Source: Plenodomus lindquistii (Eukaryota > Ascomycota > Dothideomycetes > Pleosporales > Leptosphaeriaceae). From it: a stretch of DNA of 64,000 nt. Location: positions 186,001 to 250,000 of the forward strand of contig JANUWI010000010.1 of assembly GCA_025504975.1 (NCBI GenBank), read 5' to 3'. Below the pieces are notes generated by a model. That model saw only the letters and a list, made by a program, of their open reading frames with translations, was not told the DNA's origin and ran no database searches. This document shows positions 22,701-36,022 of the stretch, one piece after another. Numbering within the stretch: position 1 is the stretch's first letter; every line of letters starts with the position of its first letter. The position numbers and the translations under genes are program-made.

Positions 22701-25700
22701 TTAATTAGGTGCAGGCTAGTATTAAAAGCAGTAAAAAAAACTAATAAAAGCTTAAACTAGTAACTATAAAATAGTAGTACTATAATAAGTAAATAGGTAT
22801 AGAGTATATTTAGAGAGACTACCTAAAGGTGCCTATAACTATTAAAAGTAAGTATCTTTTTAGTCTTTTTAATATAGGAGCTAAGCTAAATACTATTTAG
22901 TATAAAACTATAGATAAAGCCTAACTCCCTATTTTAACACTTCTTTAGAAAATAAAAAATGCAAAAATAGTCTCTATAAATAGTTTAATAGGTAGTTTTA
23001 GCAGGATTATTTAGAAAGTATTAGTAGAGATAGAATTAATTATTATATAGATAAACTTCTTTATAATTAACTACTATATAAATGCAATTATTCTAGAAAA
23101 CCTATTCTTTATAAATACCTAAGTAAATATTAAATACTCCGCCTATAGGCTTACCTACTACTAAATCTTTAGTAAGAATAGAGAAAGGAGCACCTAGTTT
23201 ATATACACGAAAGGTAATTAGGTAAATACTAGAGAGATTGTAGTTTAATTAGTAGGAAAAAGTAGAGGGATGTAGAAGCTAGCAATATATCCCCGCAATA
23301 GAATTAAAAACTAGATCCTTTAGTAAGCTTAGCTTAGCTTTAAATAAACTTAACTATAAAGCTAGTTACTAAATAGGTTATAAAGAAAAAGATCTAACCT
23401 ATAATCTCTAGTAAAAAAAACTTCTTTACCTAAAAGAGCGTAGAATCTCTAGGTAAAGACTAGTTAGGCAATATAGTTTTCTAGAATAATAAAAAACTTT
23501 TTATTATAGTATATAAGAATATTACAAGAAAAATTTAGTAAGTAGTCCTTGCAAACCTAGTTTAAAAACTAGAAGATAGCTATTTAGTTACTTTAGCGAC
23601 AGACTTCTAGACTAACTTTCTAGAAGAAAAAGAGCAAATTTTAGAACTAATAATTAGAGTTTAAATGCGCTTTTAAGCTAACTCTTTCTATCTAGAATTT
23701 AACACGCTTTATAAGCGAAAGGGAGTTAAAGTAGAGCTAGTAGATAACTCTAGCTAGAAACTCTAGAATATCTCTAGGCAATTAGACTAGAAAAAAAAAG
23801 CCTAGAAGAAGCAAGTTCTAAATGCTAACTAGAAGCAAGCCTTTTTCTATAACTACTTTAAACTCTAATATGCAAATTTCCTGTAAAATTAGAAACTTAC
23901 TTCTAAACGTATTTTAGAGATAAAAATCTCTCTAGACTTTCTAAAAAGAGAGCGAGAGATACTTCTAGAAATGCTCTATTAGAGAGAAGCCGCTCTAGTA
24001 TAGAATTTTAAAGAATTAAAGCAAGTAAGCTATAAAGTAATACTACTAGTTATAATTAATATAGTGCCCTATAAAGCCTAGCAAGTGCCCTAATTTCTAG
24101 TTCTAAAAAAGCTTTAGAATACTATTATTAAAATAATCTAAACCTGTATTAACTAAAGAACTTTTAAGCTATATAAAAGCTAGTACAGGAACCTCTACTT
24201 TTTTATAGTAAAGAAAAATTAGAACTATTAGCTTATTAATAACGCCTAGAAAATAAATAAAGTTACTATTTAGAACGCAAATGCACCGCCTAATTCTAAT
24301 AAACTAGCTAAAAAGTTTACAGGATGCTAGATTATATTACTTACTAATTTCTTTTTAGAGTATAATTAAATAGAGTTTAATATTTAATTATAGAATATTA
24401 CTATATTTTTTACTTCTCTAGAACTAGTTAGACAGTGCACTCTACCTATAGGCGTAACTAATTTAGTTATAGAGTTTATTTATTATATAATAAAAATCTA
24501 TTAGAAGTATATTTCTAAAATTTATATACTATACTTTAATAATATGTATATTAAAAGCCTAAAAACTAACTACTAGAAAAAAATAATTAAAAAGGGCATT
24601 TAAAGGTATATTACTAAGTATATTATAAACTTTAATAAAGTTTTAGTAGATATTAAACGTGCTAGCGTAATAGTTTTAGAGTATAAATTTAACTTTTACT
24701 ACTCCTTTATACTTATTATAGGCTATAAAATTAATAAGTATAGCTAATATTCTAGTAAATAAAAGGTAATTAAAATAGCTACCTAGCTAGAATGCTGTAA
24801 TCTAAAAAAAGTATAAAGTTTTTTAGAAGTCTGCGTATATTACTAAGTATAGATTATAAACTTTACTATTATAGTAGACCCCTTTTTTAATCTACTATAA
24901 AAGAGTGCTAAATAGACTTAGATAACTATCTATTAGAAGGTAATAGATTAACTAAAAAAAGCTCTAGTATTACTACCTATACTAGTTTTAATTAACTATT
25001 CTAAACCCCTCTAAGCAATAATTCTAGCCTATAATAGATTAAAAAAGGGCTAGAAAGTAAACTTTATACAAGTAGCTCTAAATAGAAAAAAATATATAAT
25101 CTAATTTAAAAGTAGAGTATAGTTAAAAGTAGAGCAAAACTAGAATACTAGAAAGTATAAATATAAATTGCTACTTCTAGTAATTAAAAAGTTCTAGCTC
25201 TATTTATATAGCGTGCATTTTATAGTTAAAATAAATGCGAAAACCTTTATAGCCTAGCTTTAGAGAAGCGCTACTAATCTGCCTAGCTTGCTTATAACTT
25301 AGTAGCTAGCTTATTTAAATATATAAAACTTTAATATTATTTATATACCTAGCAAGAAAAATATAGTAGCTAATGCTTTTTTAAAACTACTAGAAAAGGA
25401 TAGCTAGAAGCTGCCTAATAAACCTAAAAAGGATGTAGAGAACTTTATTAACGTTACTTTTAACACTTTAAGCCTAGATATTCTAATTAATAATTAAGTT
25501 TAGTACTCCTTTATAATAGCGGATATTTTATTTAGTAACAGCCTGCTTACTAAAGACTATTTAGAAGAGTTATAGACTATAGCTAAGTAGATTCTCTATT
25601 AGAAGCGCTCTAAAGGACTTAATTAAAGCGAGTTTACTAGATTTAAAAAGAAAGCCCTGTAGTATAACGTTTAGAAATAGTACTTTTTTATTTAGCCTTC

Positions 25701-28700
25701 TAGAAACTGCCCTTTTTAAAGGGTTATTAATAAGCATAAACTAAAATAACAAATTATTATAGCTTTTTATAAAAAATCTAGCTATTAGAGTAAAGAAAAA
25801 ACCTAGTAAAAGGTATAGTTAAAATACTACTAGAAAAGACTCTATTAAAATATATAGTAGTATGTTAAAACTTATATAGCTTACTAAAAGTATAGTAATT
25901 AGTTATTAAAAGAGATTTTCTACTCTACTAAGCTGCTATTAACGCTATAGGTATAGGTTACAATTAACGTTATATATATACTAGAAAAAAGAAATAGAAA
26001 GTCTTTTATAGCGGTAGCACGTAATTATGTGTTATAGTATCTAGAAATAGAAGCTTTAAAGTATAATAATTCTAAGTTAGTTACTAAGTTTATTAAAAAT
26101 ACTATTTTCTACTAATAGAGAGTTGCCTTTTAAATATTCTATAATAGAGGGCTAGAGAACTAAAGCCTTATTAAAAACCTCTAGCAATAATTTAGTATTA
26201 ATAGGGTAGTTTTAAACGCTTTTTACCTCTAGAGATAGAAACTAATTAAAAAAGGCTATAAAGTTCTAGTAGCAGCCTTAAAAAAAATAAAAGAAAACTA
26301 GGTTAACAACCTTTTACTTATTCTATAGGCTAATAGAGTAATAGTTAAATAATTAACTAGTAAAACTTCTATTTTTTTTATTTTAGAGTATAAATATATA
26401 CTACTAATTAAGCTATTAGTGCTTACCTAGTAAACTTTTCTTTAGAATAAAGTTACTAATATACCTTTACTACTAGCTATAAAGGCGTAATAGTTTTAAA
26501 AATAGAATACAGCTCTAAAGGAAGTAATTAACTAAATAGTCTAATTAAAGTTTAAAAATAAAGAATACTTTAAGAATATAAAGAATATTTAATAGAAAAG
26601 ATTAGTAGTTAGCAATCTAGTCCTTTTATAAAACTTCTAGAATAATTTTAATCTATCCTAGTTATCTAAGTTTAAGCTTAAATAGAAAGGACTTTACTAA
26701 ATTACATTTATAGGAAATAAAGGATAGTATAAGCTAAATAACTTTAATAAAACTCCCTTTTAGAGCTATACACCTAAAGAAAGGTTAAAGAAATTCTACT
26801 CTAGGTCTAAATAAAATTTACTAGAGGCTAACGCTTAATAGACTGCTAAAAAGGAAAAATTTATAGAAACTATAAATTAAAATTACTAGCTGTAATTTCA
26901 AGTTACTCTAAAGTAGCCTATAGTATAAGTTATAATTCTACCTAGGCTAAACTTTAATTATAAAAAGTATAAATACTTTCTAGACAGCTAGTTAGACAGC
27001 TTTTAATTAAAAATAATCTGCTTTAAGTAAAGAAGGGAGGCAGTAAGCTGCAAAAAAATTTTATATAAATAAAAAACCTAGAATAGAAAGTAAAGAAGTG
27101 TTAGATAGAAATAGTTTATATCTACTACTACTAATAAAAGCTTAGAGGCTAAAAAGTAAAAACACTAGAGCTAGCTTTATTAGAGAGCTAGCTAAACAGA
27201 TTTACACTAGCTAATAAAGGCTAATTAAAAAAAAGTAAAAAAAATAAAAACTAAACTTATTAAAAGCTAGCTACGCAAAACTCTAAATATAATGCCTAGG
27301 TAAAGTAACTAGAGTATCTACACCTAAAAATAGTTTACTACTAAAACTATAGAGATAACTAGGCTACTAAACCTTTTATAGAAAAAGCTTAACTAGAACT
27401 AGAACTATAGCTATAACCTTTTTAATTACTGTGTAAAAAAAAGCTAGTACTAGTATTACTATTACCGCAAGCATAAACGTAAGCTAAAAGGAAAAAAAGG
27501 TGCTAAAAGTAATAATTAGACTAAATAGTTTTAATTTTAGCTAAAAAAGGCAAGTTAGCTTTAGTTAGAGTAGCAGGGCAGTCTAAAAAAAAGTTAGTAA
27601 AAAAAATAAATATAAAGTAATATTAGAAAGCTTTACTATAGAACGTATAGTAAAAAGTATTACTATTAAAAGCATATTTATTATAGGCTCTAAAGTTTAG
27701 TAAGTAGCTTTAATAGTAGAACTGTAAATAGAGTTTAAAAGTGTAACTAGCGCTAGTACTACTCTAGTAGTAGGTGCAGTAATTATTATTTATATAGCTA
27801 TAATTACTACCTACTAACTACTAAATAGCTTAAATAAAGTTAGTAAAAAACTATTTAAAAGACTTTTAAAAAGAAAAACTTACTAGCTTTTAAATTAGTG
27901 TTATAGTACCTATATTAAATACCTATACTAAATAACTAACTAATAGTTAGAAAGGTAGTAGCTAGAAAGCGCAGTAATTTAAAACCTAGGTAGGTGTTAT
28001 TATTATCGCAGTATATAGTAAAAAGGTAAAAGTAAAATCTAAATATAATACTCTAGGCCTATAGCTGCTAGATAAAATAAACTAACTTTCTAAAAAATTA
28101 TATAGTTACTAGGCAATTATAATAGCAGTTTACTATTATAAGTTAGTAACTAAAGAATAATTAAAAAAAAAAGAATTTATACTACTCTAGTAGGTAGTTT
28201 TTTACTTTAAAAGTGTTATACTACTATAATTCTAAAGTTATATTACCGCCTAAAGCGTAGTAACTCTAGAGAGGACTACTACCTAGAGGACTACTATTTA
28301 GAGGGCTACCGCCGCTAGTACTACTACTTAGGCTACTAGAAGTAGTAGTAACTATAGCTATATTAATTAAATAGCTATTAGAAAAAGAGAAGGTGTTAAA
28401 TAAAAGTTAATATAAATTTAGAAGCTAAAAAGGCAGGAGAGTTAGAGGCTATTAAAGTTAAAAGTCTATTAGTAGAGAAGAGTTAAAAGTAAAGAAAAAA
28501 AGTTAAAAAAAAGCTAGAGGGAGAAGGTTCTTTTATAAGCGGCTAGGCGTTTGCCTTTTAGCGTAGAAATTAGTTATTAAGCTTTTTAAAGTAATAGCAG
28601 TCTCTATTTATTTTCTAATTATAATAGAAGTAGCTAACTAGAGGCTAGCAAGCAACGCGTAGTTAAAAGTAAAGAATAGAAATAAATAAAAGTCTATTTA

Positions 28701-28971
28701 AGTAATTTTACTACCTAGCCTAGAAACTAATTAGAAGCTTTAGGTGTAACCTAAAGCAAACTAGGCGCAGCAATTTTAGATAAATTTTTTTTAGTTAGTA
28801 ATAGATTTTATAGTATTAAAGCGTTTTTATTTATACTTTAGGTATACTAACACGCTTTTAGACAGGCTAGCAGCTAATTAAAAACTAATTAGAGCTAGTA
28901 AGTATATTATTAGCCTCTAACGCAGTTACTATTTTAAAAGAAGCTTAAGTTCTAGGTAAAAGAGAGAATAT

Positions 28972-29168
28972 AGTAGAAATATATAGTATAGAGGCCTAAG
29001 TAGCTTTTAGAAAGGTTACGTAGGTAGAGTAGAACTAATAAATAGCTATCTAAAGTCCTATTAGAGACAGACTAGATATTTTTTTTTTAGTTATTTTATA
29101 ACCTACCTTTTACTAATTTAGTATTAAGCCTTCTGTGCTAGAGTAAAGCATAGTTATTCTCTATAATA
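28972..29168 (+). repeat. 3' LTR of gypsy element 1
   Basis: 197 bp, partner of 19,531-19,727. The ends are one to three bases uncertain because RIP has blurred the TG..CA termini. Confidence 0.9.
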
Positions 29169-30057
29169 GGTATTATATTAACTAGAGTAGTTATTATAGG
29201 TACTAACTATTAAAGGCGTCTAAAATTTATATAGTAGAGTAACTAGAAGTAGACTATAGTAATCTAGAGTATTAATATAATAAAGTAGACTATTTTTTTT
29301 TATTATTTTTACTAGTAAATACTACCTCTCTGCCTAGTATAAAAAGCCTAGCCTACTTTAGAACTAGGCTTTTATAGTCTCTAAAAATAGCTAGATAGAT
29401 AATAGGTTTAGTCTAGACTAATTAAAGCACTTTAATAAATATATAAAAAAGTGTACTATTAGTATAGTATATCTATTTATAGTTAATAGTTATAAAAGCT
29501 ATAACTTATTTAAATTCTACTAGTACTATAAAGAATATAAAATTATAACTTTTTATATACCTTTATATTTTTTATACTTTCTATAGCTATTTAACGTTAG
29601 TTATTTTACACCTCTAAAAAAGGTATATAGCTACTAAACTAAAAATCTAATATATAACTAGATTAACTATATTACTAAAATTAAATTTTTACTATACTTT
29701 ATTACTACTTTTAATACTACTATTATTTAAAATAATATTTAAAAAAGCTTTTAAAGTGTAGGCTTAGTTCTTTTTAACCTAGAGGCTATAATATCTAGTT
29801 TTAATATTAAACTACATACACTATTACCCTCTACTATTAATAATAAGCTCTAGTATTTCTAGACTCTAAATAATACTCTATAATTTAGATTATAATTAAA
29901 GCTTTTTAAAAAAAAATTTAAAAGTATATAGATAGCTTACTAACTACTATAGTTAATACGTTTAAAAAATTTAGTAAAAACGCAGTATTAATAGCGCATT
30001 AGATAGTATTAATATATAATAAAGTTATTAAACTTTAAATAGTAAATAAAGCTGCTA

Positions 30058-30795
30058 CGTTGGGAAAAAACTTTTTGTAGCATTCTAGTCATTCACCAAG
30101 CGCATTGTAAATGAGTTGAATTACTAGTAAATGACTAGGAAAAGACTTAAGTAGTGTGGCTGACGTGAATGGCTTGATTTACCTCATTTACCTCGCTCAC
30201 CCCATTGACCCCACGAACGTCAAACACCATGAAAAATTGAAACTAGTCCTAATCAGGCAATTGAAATTCTAATAATATAGAATAAATGTTTAGCTATAAA
30301 TTAGTTAAAAAATTACTATTTTAGGCCTAGCCGTTCTATAGTTATTAATTATTTACTAAAAAGTTTTAATGTTCCTCGCTTAAAAATAATTTGCAGGGGC
30401 TGCTAATAGTTTAAATAGATAATAAAACTATATTTTTTTTTTGCGCTAAGCCTATAAAGGTAATATTTTAGTATTTAGAAACTTCTATTATATTATTATA
30501 TTAATTGCGTACGTTGTTATATAACTTAAAAGAGTTTAAAAAAGTAAAGTTCTTTTTTATTTTAAACTAGCAGGGGTCTAGGAGGTAAGCGAGGTAAGCG
30601 AGGTAAATTAAGTGAAAATAGTACTTAAAGTAATTCACGTTACTCACGTTATTTACTAGTAAATTACTAGTAAACTACGTGAAAAAAGGCCTCGTGGGGT
30701 AAAAGTGGTAAATTGGTAATTCACGTTAATTACTAGCCATTTACGTTACTTTCCATCTACTTACTCAATTTACTACACAATAGAATTTCCTAACG
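30058..30795. mobile_element. 738-bp TIR element with RIP-poor ends (MITE-like)
   Basis: Ends CGTTGGGAAA / TTTCCTAACG are inverted repeats (one mismatch), flanked by TA on both sides (30,056-30,057 and 30,796-30,797). It lies in the 3' part of the family 2 Fot1-type element; subtracting it leaves a normal-length host. About 230 bp at each end have ordinary composition (CA, CC, CG dinucleotides kept), while the centre (about 30,290-30,570) is AT-rich. The ends are dense in short GTAAAT/ATTTAC and GAGGTAA/TTACCTC motifs in both orientations. No coding frame, so it would be non-autonomous. Confidence 0.7.
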
Positions 30796-33700
30796 TACGT
30801 AATATAAATTATATAAAAAAGAGTAGGTATAGAAAAAAAGTACTTTAATAGTTAAAAAAGGCCTATGTTTAATAACTTTAAAAGAGTTTATAGTATATAG
30901 TAATAGAAAAAAAGCGTTAAAAAAAATGCGTACTAAAAAAGGTAAACTAATATAACATTACTATAAATACTATAGTAAAGTAAAGTATAACGCGCGTATA
31001 TATAAATAAAAAATAAAGTATATTTCTAAATAAATTAGCTTACTATAATTTCTACGTACTATTATTATTTATTATGCAGTACTATTATAAAAGTACGTTT
31101 TAGTAAAGTTTTAGCATAGCTAGAATACTTACCTATGTAGAATACTTGCCTGTAAAGTACATTATTTATAAAGTTAAAAAGTAATTAGTAGAAATAATAA
31201 AAAAAAAGTATAAAAAAAGAATTTAGTAAAAAAGTACTTTTAAATATAGTATTAGGTTATAAACTATTATAGCTTTAATTATAGTATTTAATCTATTAAA
31301 ATATATATTAAGTAGTAGTAGTTAAATATCTATATAACTAGGTATCTAATACTATAGTAATTATAGAATAACTAGGTATAACGCTTATATATATTAAAAA
31401 AGTTTAAAAAGTACTTCTAAATTAAATATAAGCTTTATAGTAGTAGAGTTAGATATTAATAGTAATAATAATAATAAGTAAAAATATAGTATTTATAATA
31501 CTAAAGAAAAATAGCTAGCTTAGTAGTATAGCTTGTATAGTAGTAGAATACGTTACTTAAAAATTATTATTATATAGTTAAAATTTATAAAGAAAATAAA
31601 AGTTAAATATAGTATTTATAATAATAATATTTATTACTTTAATAGAACTATTTTCTAAATAGATATAATTAAATTTACAAAAGTTATTATAAATATTAAA
31701 AAATATAACTCGCTAGATTTAATCTACCTAGATAATTATAAGTAAGTTACTATTAGCTAAAGTATATATACTTTTAGAAATATAACTTTTTTTTATTATT
31801 TATAAAAAACGCGTAAATATTTCTATATATTATAAAAAAGCTAGTATCTTTTATAATTAAAAAGTTTTAGTTTTTAAAAATAGCTAGATAAATAATATAT
31901 TTAAGCTTAAGTAATTAAAGTACTTTAATATATATATATAAATATAAAAAGTAAAAATATAGTAGTTAATAATTTTAAATAGCTATAAAAGCTACTTTAA
32001 CTAAAAGTTTAAAAACTATTATATAAAAAATAAAATTTTAATTTTTTATATATTTATTAATTTATTTTATATTCTTAAGCTATTTAATATAGTATATTTC
32101 TTACTATTAAATTATAAATACTTTTAGCGCCTATAAAATTTAGTATACTAATATATTTCTTATATTAATAAAAAAAGCTTTTTTTTAGTTTTTAAAAATA
32201 TATTTTTTAATATATTTATAGTTAATAACTATTAAATTACTATTAAAGTATTAAAGCTAGTTTTTACTAATATATAAATAGTATTAGATTATTTTAAAGT
32301 ATAGTTATATACTCTATTTTAACCTTTTTTTTTTAGTAAATCTATAGTAATTAAAAACTCTAAATAATATTTATAAATTTAGGTTTTAGTTAAAGTTTAT
32401 ATATAAATTTTTTACTTAGTTATTTATAACTATATAAACTAGCGTTTTATAGTTTATAAACAAAGCTAAACTAATATTATACTAAAATACTTTTTTTTAA
32501 ACCTATAACTATCAATTTAAAAGGTAATTAGAAAAAATAATAAAAAAAAAGTATAAAAAAAACCTAGTAAAAAAATACTTTAAAATATAGTACTAGAGTA
32601 TAAGCTATTATAGCTTTAACTATAGCACTTAGTCTATTATAGTATATATATAGTAGTAGTAGTTAGATATCTATTTAACTAGATATCTAATACTATAGTA
32701 ATTATAGTAGAACTAGATATAATACTTATATATATTAAAAAGGTTTTAAAAGTACTTTTAAATTAAATATAAGCTCTATAGTAGTAGAGTTAAATATAAA
32801 TAGTAATAATAATAATAATTAAAAACTTAGTATTTATAATACTAAAGAAGAGTAGCTAACTTACTAGATTAGCGAATTTACTAGTAGAATATATTATATT
32901 TCTATAGTAACTCTATAAAAAGACTTTTATAAAAGTAAATCTAAAATATACTTATTAAGTAAATAGATAGTAGTTATATTTAAAATAGAAATACTATAAT
33001 AAAATTTATATAAAAACTATATAAAAAAAAGTATATACTTTTATTTATATTAAATATAGCTAATAACTTTAGATATATAATACTCTAAGTAGCTTCTATA
33101 ATTATATAGTAAATATAGCTTGTTTTATAGTAAAGTGCTAGTATAGCTTTTATACTAGTATAATAGTATTTATATTACTAGCTAAACTATATATAAAGTC
33201 TAAATTTATATATAGTAGTTTAACTAACTATAGTACTTTATTTAAGTATTAAATAAAAGCTAAAATATTTATTAAAACTTAGAATCTATCTATATTAAAA
33301 TAGAAGCTAGTAGTATAAAATAGTACTATAAAGTAGTTTAATATATTTAGTATTATATTAATAGTTTTTATAGTAGTAGCTCTAAACTTTACTATTAACA
33401 ATTAAAATTAAAATATAGTTAAAATATTAGCTATAATAGACTTTTTTTAACTAGTTAGTAAAATATAAACTAGGTATTTAAATAATACTAATATTCTATA
33501 AAGCGTTTTGTATTAGCCTAGTTATTTTAGTTAAAAAAAGTATAGTATAAAAAGCTAATAAATAGCTAGTAATTAAAAAACTAATAAAAGATTATTTAAC
33601 TACTAGGCTAGAAAGTATAGTAGTAAATAGAATTAAATTCAATACTTAACCTAGAAGTATAAAAGCTAATAAAGTTATTAAATAACCTCTAGAGTAGTAT

Positions 33701-33984
33701 ACAATCGTAAAGAAAATAATAGTAAAGTAGAAAAAAAGTAAATATAACTTTTATAAAGTTATACTAGTAATATAAACTTTTTAAAGCTAATTTTTATATT
33801 AAATTAAATCTAGTAATGTTTTGAAATAACTTTAATCTAGCTTTAAAGAAGTTAAGCTTACTAATAGAGTAGCTAATATAGAATAATAAATACTACTATA
33901 AATACTTTTTATATTAAAGTTATATTATAAATATAATACTATATACTATAATTTATACTTAATTATATTATTCTATTTATATTA

Positions 33985-35824
33985 ATATATTCTACTACTA
34001 AGCCGGCTATACTACTAAGCTAGCTACTTTTTTTTAGTATTATAAAGACTATATTTTTACTTATTATTATTATTACTATTAATATCTAACTCTACTACTA
34101 TAGAGTTTATATCTAATTTAGAAATACTTTCTAAATCTTCCTAGCACGTATAAGCGTTATACCTAGTTTCTTTATAATTACTATAGTATTAAATATTTAA
34201 TTAAATAGATATTTAACTACTACTACTATATATATATTTTAATAGATTAAGCGCTATAGCTAAAGCTATAGTAGCCTATAATCTAGTACTATATTTAAAA
34301 GTACTTTTTTACTAAATTTTTTTACACCCTTTTTTTTTATTATTTCTACTAATTACTTTTTAACTTTATAAATATAGGTTTAAAAAAAAGTGTTTTAGTA
34401 TAGTATTAGTTTAGCTTTTTTTATAAACTATAAAAAACTAGTTTATATAGTAATAAATAACTAAATAAAAAATTTATATATAAACTTTAACTAAAACCTA
34501 AATTTATAAATATTATTTAGAGTTTTAGATTACTATAAATTTACTAGTAAAAAAGGTTAAAGTAAAGTATCTATTTAGAAACTAATATAATCTAGTACTA
34601 CCTACACGTTAGTAGAGACTAGCTCTAATATTTTAAAAACTTTTTAATAGTTATTAACTATAAATATATTAAAAAATATATTTTTAAAAGCTAGAAAAAA
34701 GCTTTTTTTATTAATATAGAAAGTATATTAGGGTGCTAAATTTTATATATACTAGAAATACTTACACTTTAATAATAAAAAATATACTATATTAAATTAC
34801 TAAAGGATATAAAATAAATAAATAGATATATAGAATATTAGCATTTTATTTTTTATATAGTAGTTTTTAAACTTTTAGTTAAAATAGCTTTTATAGCTAT
34901 TTAAAATTAGTAACTAGTATAATTCTACCTTTTATACTTTTATATACGTGTTAAAGTACTTTAACTACTCTAGCTTAAATACGTTGTTTATCTAGCTATT
35001 TTTAAAAACTAATAGTTTCTAGTTATAAAAAATACTAGCTTTTTTATACTATATAAAAATATATATATATTTTTAATAGATAATAAAAAGTAAAGTTATA
35101 TCCTCTAAACTATATATACTTTAAATAATAGTAACCTACTTATAATTATCTAGCTAGATAAAGTCTAGCTAATTATATTCTTTAAAGTTTATAATAATTT
35201 TTATAGGCCTAATTACCCCTATCTAGAAGCTAGTTTTATTAAAGTTATAGACGTTATTATTCTAGATACTACATTTAGCTTTTATTTTATTTATAAATTT
35301 AAACTACGTGCTAATAATCTCTAGATTTTTCTATTTTATTTTTTATTTATTTTTTATTTAGTTAAAAGCTATTTTAAATTTATCTAAACGCGTTATAAAT
35401 TATTTAGCCTAGTATTTACCTACTAGTATTCTATTACGTACCTCTAGTATTTTATTAGCTATATTTTCTACTTTATATAGCTAGAGCGTAAATTTTTATA
35501 AATTAAAATTAAAAATATATCAGATAATTATCTACTTTTTAGTAGTAATAAGTTTCTAGTAATTAGGTTAAATTTTAGCGTATAAAGTAGTTTTATTAAT
35601 TTAATTAAAAAGCTTTTAATAATTACCTTTAAAGGCTGCAGTAGCAGTCTATTAGCTTTTAAATTAGCTAGCTTTAAAAGTAGAATAGGCAAGTTCTAAT
35701 TAGCTTTTAGCTTAAATTAATATCGCGTTATATTGTTAAAGTATATTATATAGAGTATAGTATTTATAATACTAAAGAAAAGTAGCTAGTCTAGTAGTGT
35801 AGCTAGTTTAGTAGTAGAATACGT
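33985..35824 (-). mobile_element. Fot1/pogo-type DNA transposon, family 1 copy C (minus)
   Basis: 1,840 bp, uninterrupted. Inverted termini atatattctactactaag / tagtagtagaatacgt, flanked by TA (33,983-33,984 and 35,825-35,826). The plus-strand left end matches the 3' end of the other copies in reverse complement, so the transposase relic is on the minus strand (DETGF region near 35,220-35,270). Inserted in the copia element. RIP-inactivated. Confidence 0.9.
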
Positions 35825-36022
35825 TATTACTTATTTACTATTCTAATAGAGTTTTTTAATACTTTATATAATAGTACTATTTTTTTATCTATAGTATTAT
35901 TTACTTAAGATTTATAAAAAATATATTTAACTAATAGTATAGTAGTTACTATAACTAAAGTTTATATTTTAAATAATATAGCTAATATATATAAAATAAA
36001 TAAAGCTATAGATATAAATAAT

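Larger units (their letters stand above)
19531..29168 (+). mobile_element. Ty3/gypsy LTR retrotransposon 1 (9.6 kb), RIP-degraded
   Basis: Bounded by two 197-bp direct repeats. Order of relics on the plus strand: gag zinc knuckle C-x2-C-x4-H-x4-C at 21,656-21,697 (ligands intact, one internal stop); aspartic protease 'FNIGAKLN' near 22,869 (from DSGA); reverse transcriptase with 'FFLEYN*IEFN' and 'RQCTLPIGVTN' near 24,350-24,470 and YFNN at 24,533-24,544 (from YLDD); RNase H end 'NIIYIPSKKNIVANALLK' near 25,330-25,385; integrase zinc region near 25,730-25,900 ('YVKTYIAY*KYSN'). The RT-RH-IN order defines Ty3/gypsy. Flanks agtat (19,526-19,530) and ggtat (29,169-29,173) are a plausible 5-bp target duplication with one RIP-type change. 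About 2 kb after integrase is unassigned. Confidence 0.9.
18922..31162 (+). mobile_element. Fot1/pogo-type DNA transposon, family 2 (split by two insertions)
   Basis: Own sequence: 18,922-19,530, 29,169-30,057 and 30,796-31,162; about 1,858 bp when reassembled. It is inserted in family 1 copy B at a TA (18,920-18,921 and 31,163-31,164). Termini acgtactctataggcgagtg / ...cctgtaaagtacat are about 65-bp inverted repeats distinct from family 1. Left part: HTH and CENP-B-like N-terminal relics, ending with 'KAKYSIQNKNIYNFNKIGF' at about 19,465-19,520. Right part after 29,169 resumes the DDE domain (LDGHES- and PPHSSH-type region near 29,450-29,620). The 9.6-kb LTR element interrupts it just after the DETGF motif. 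Confidence 0.85.
17471..31553 (+). mobile_element. Fot1/pogo-type DNA transposon, family 1 copy B (split)
   Basis: Own sequence: 17,471-18,921 and 31,163-31,553. It sits inside copy A at a TA (17,469-17,470 and 31,554-31,555). Termini atgtattttactac / gtagtagaatacgt form the family inverted repeat. Excision of the inner family 2 element gives 1,840 bp. The transposase relic near 18,045-18,090 reads IYNFNKTSF, matching the Fot1 motif IYNFDETGF with the first catalytic Asp changed to Asn (GAT to AAT). Further DDE-domain stretches follow to about 18,600. Inactivated. Confidence 0.88.
16972..32894 (+). mobile_element. Fot1/pogo-type DNA transposon, family 1 copy A (split)
   Basis: Own sequence: 16,972-17,470 and 31,554-32,894. 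Inverted termini atatattctactag... / ...ctagtagaatatat flanked by TA on both sides (16,970-16,971 and 32,895-32,896). After removing copy B and one TA it is 1,838 bp, nearly equal to the other copies. The right piece carries the transposase relic 'YFN*' (from the family motif IYNFDETGF) near 31,630 and the downstream body of the DDE domain. Heavily mutated by RIP, no open frame. Confidence 0.85.
16677..36022 (-). mobile_element. RIP-degraded Ty1/copia retrotransposon, split by later insertions
   Basis: Own sequence: 16,677-16,971, 32,895-33,984 and 35,825-36,022 (about 1.6 kb); the rest of the span is younger insertions. Read on the minus strand, 33,000-33,200 gives the copia RNase H stretch 'YIYYIIIEAT*SIIYLKLL' (compare ..EYIAL.EAT.E.IWL..LL), and 16,760-16,960 gives the copia pol C terminus 'IYLYI*FIYKV' followed by '*LIINFTRFRIRL' (compare ID.R.HFIR..V, then LAD..TK). 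The two pieces are consecutive only when the Fot1-type element 16,972-32,894 is removed, and they point toward the 3' LTR at 16,493. The element therefore predates everything nested in it. Dense TAG/TAA stops make it inactive. Confidence 0.6.
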
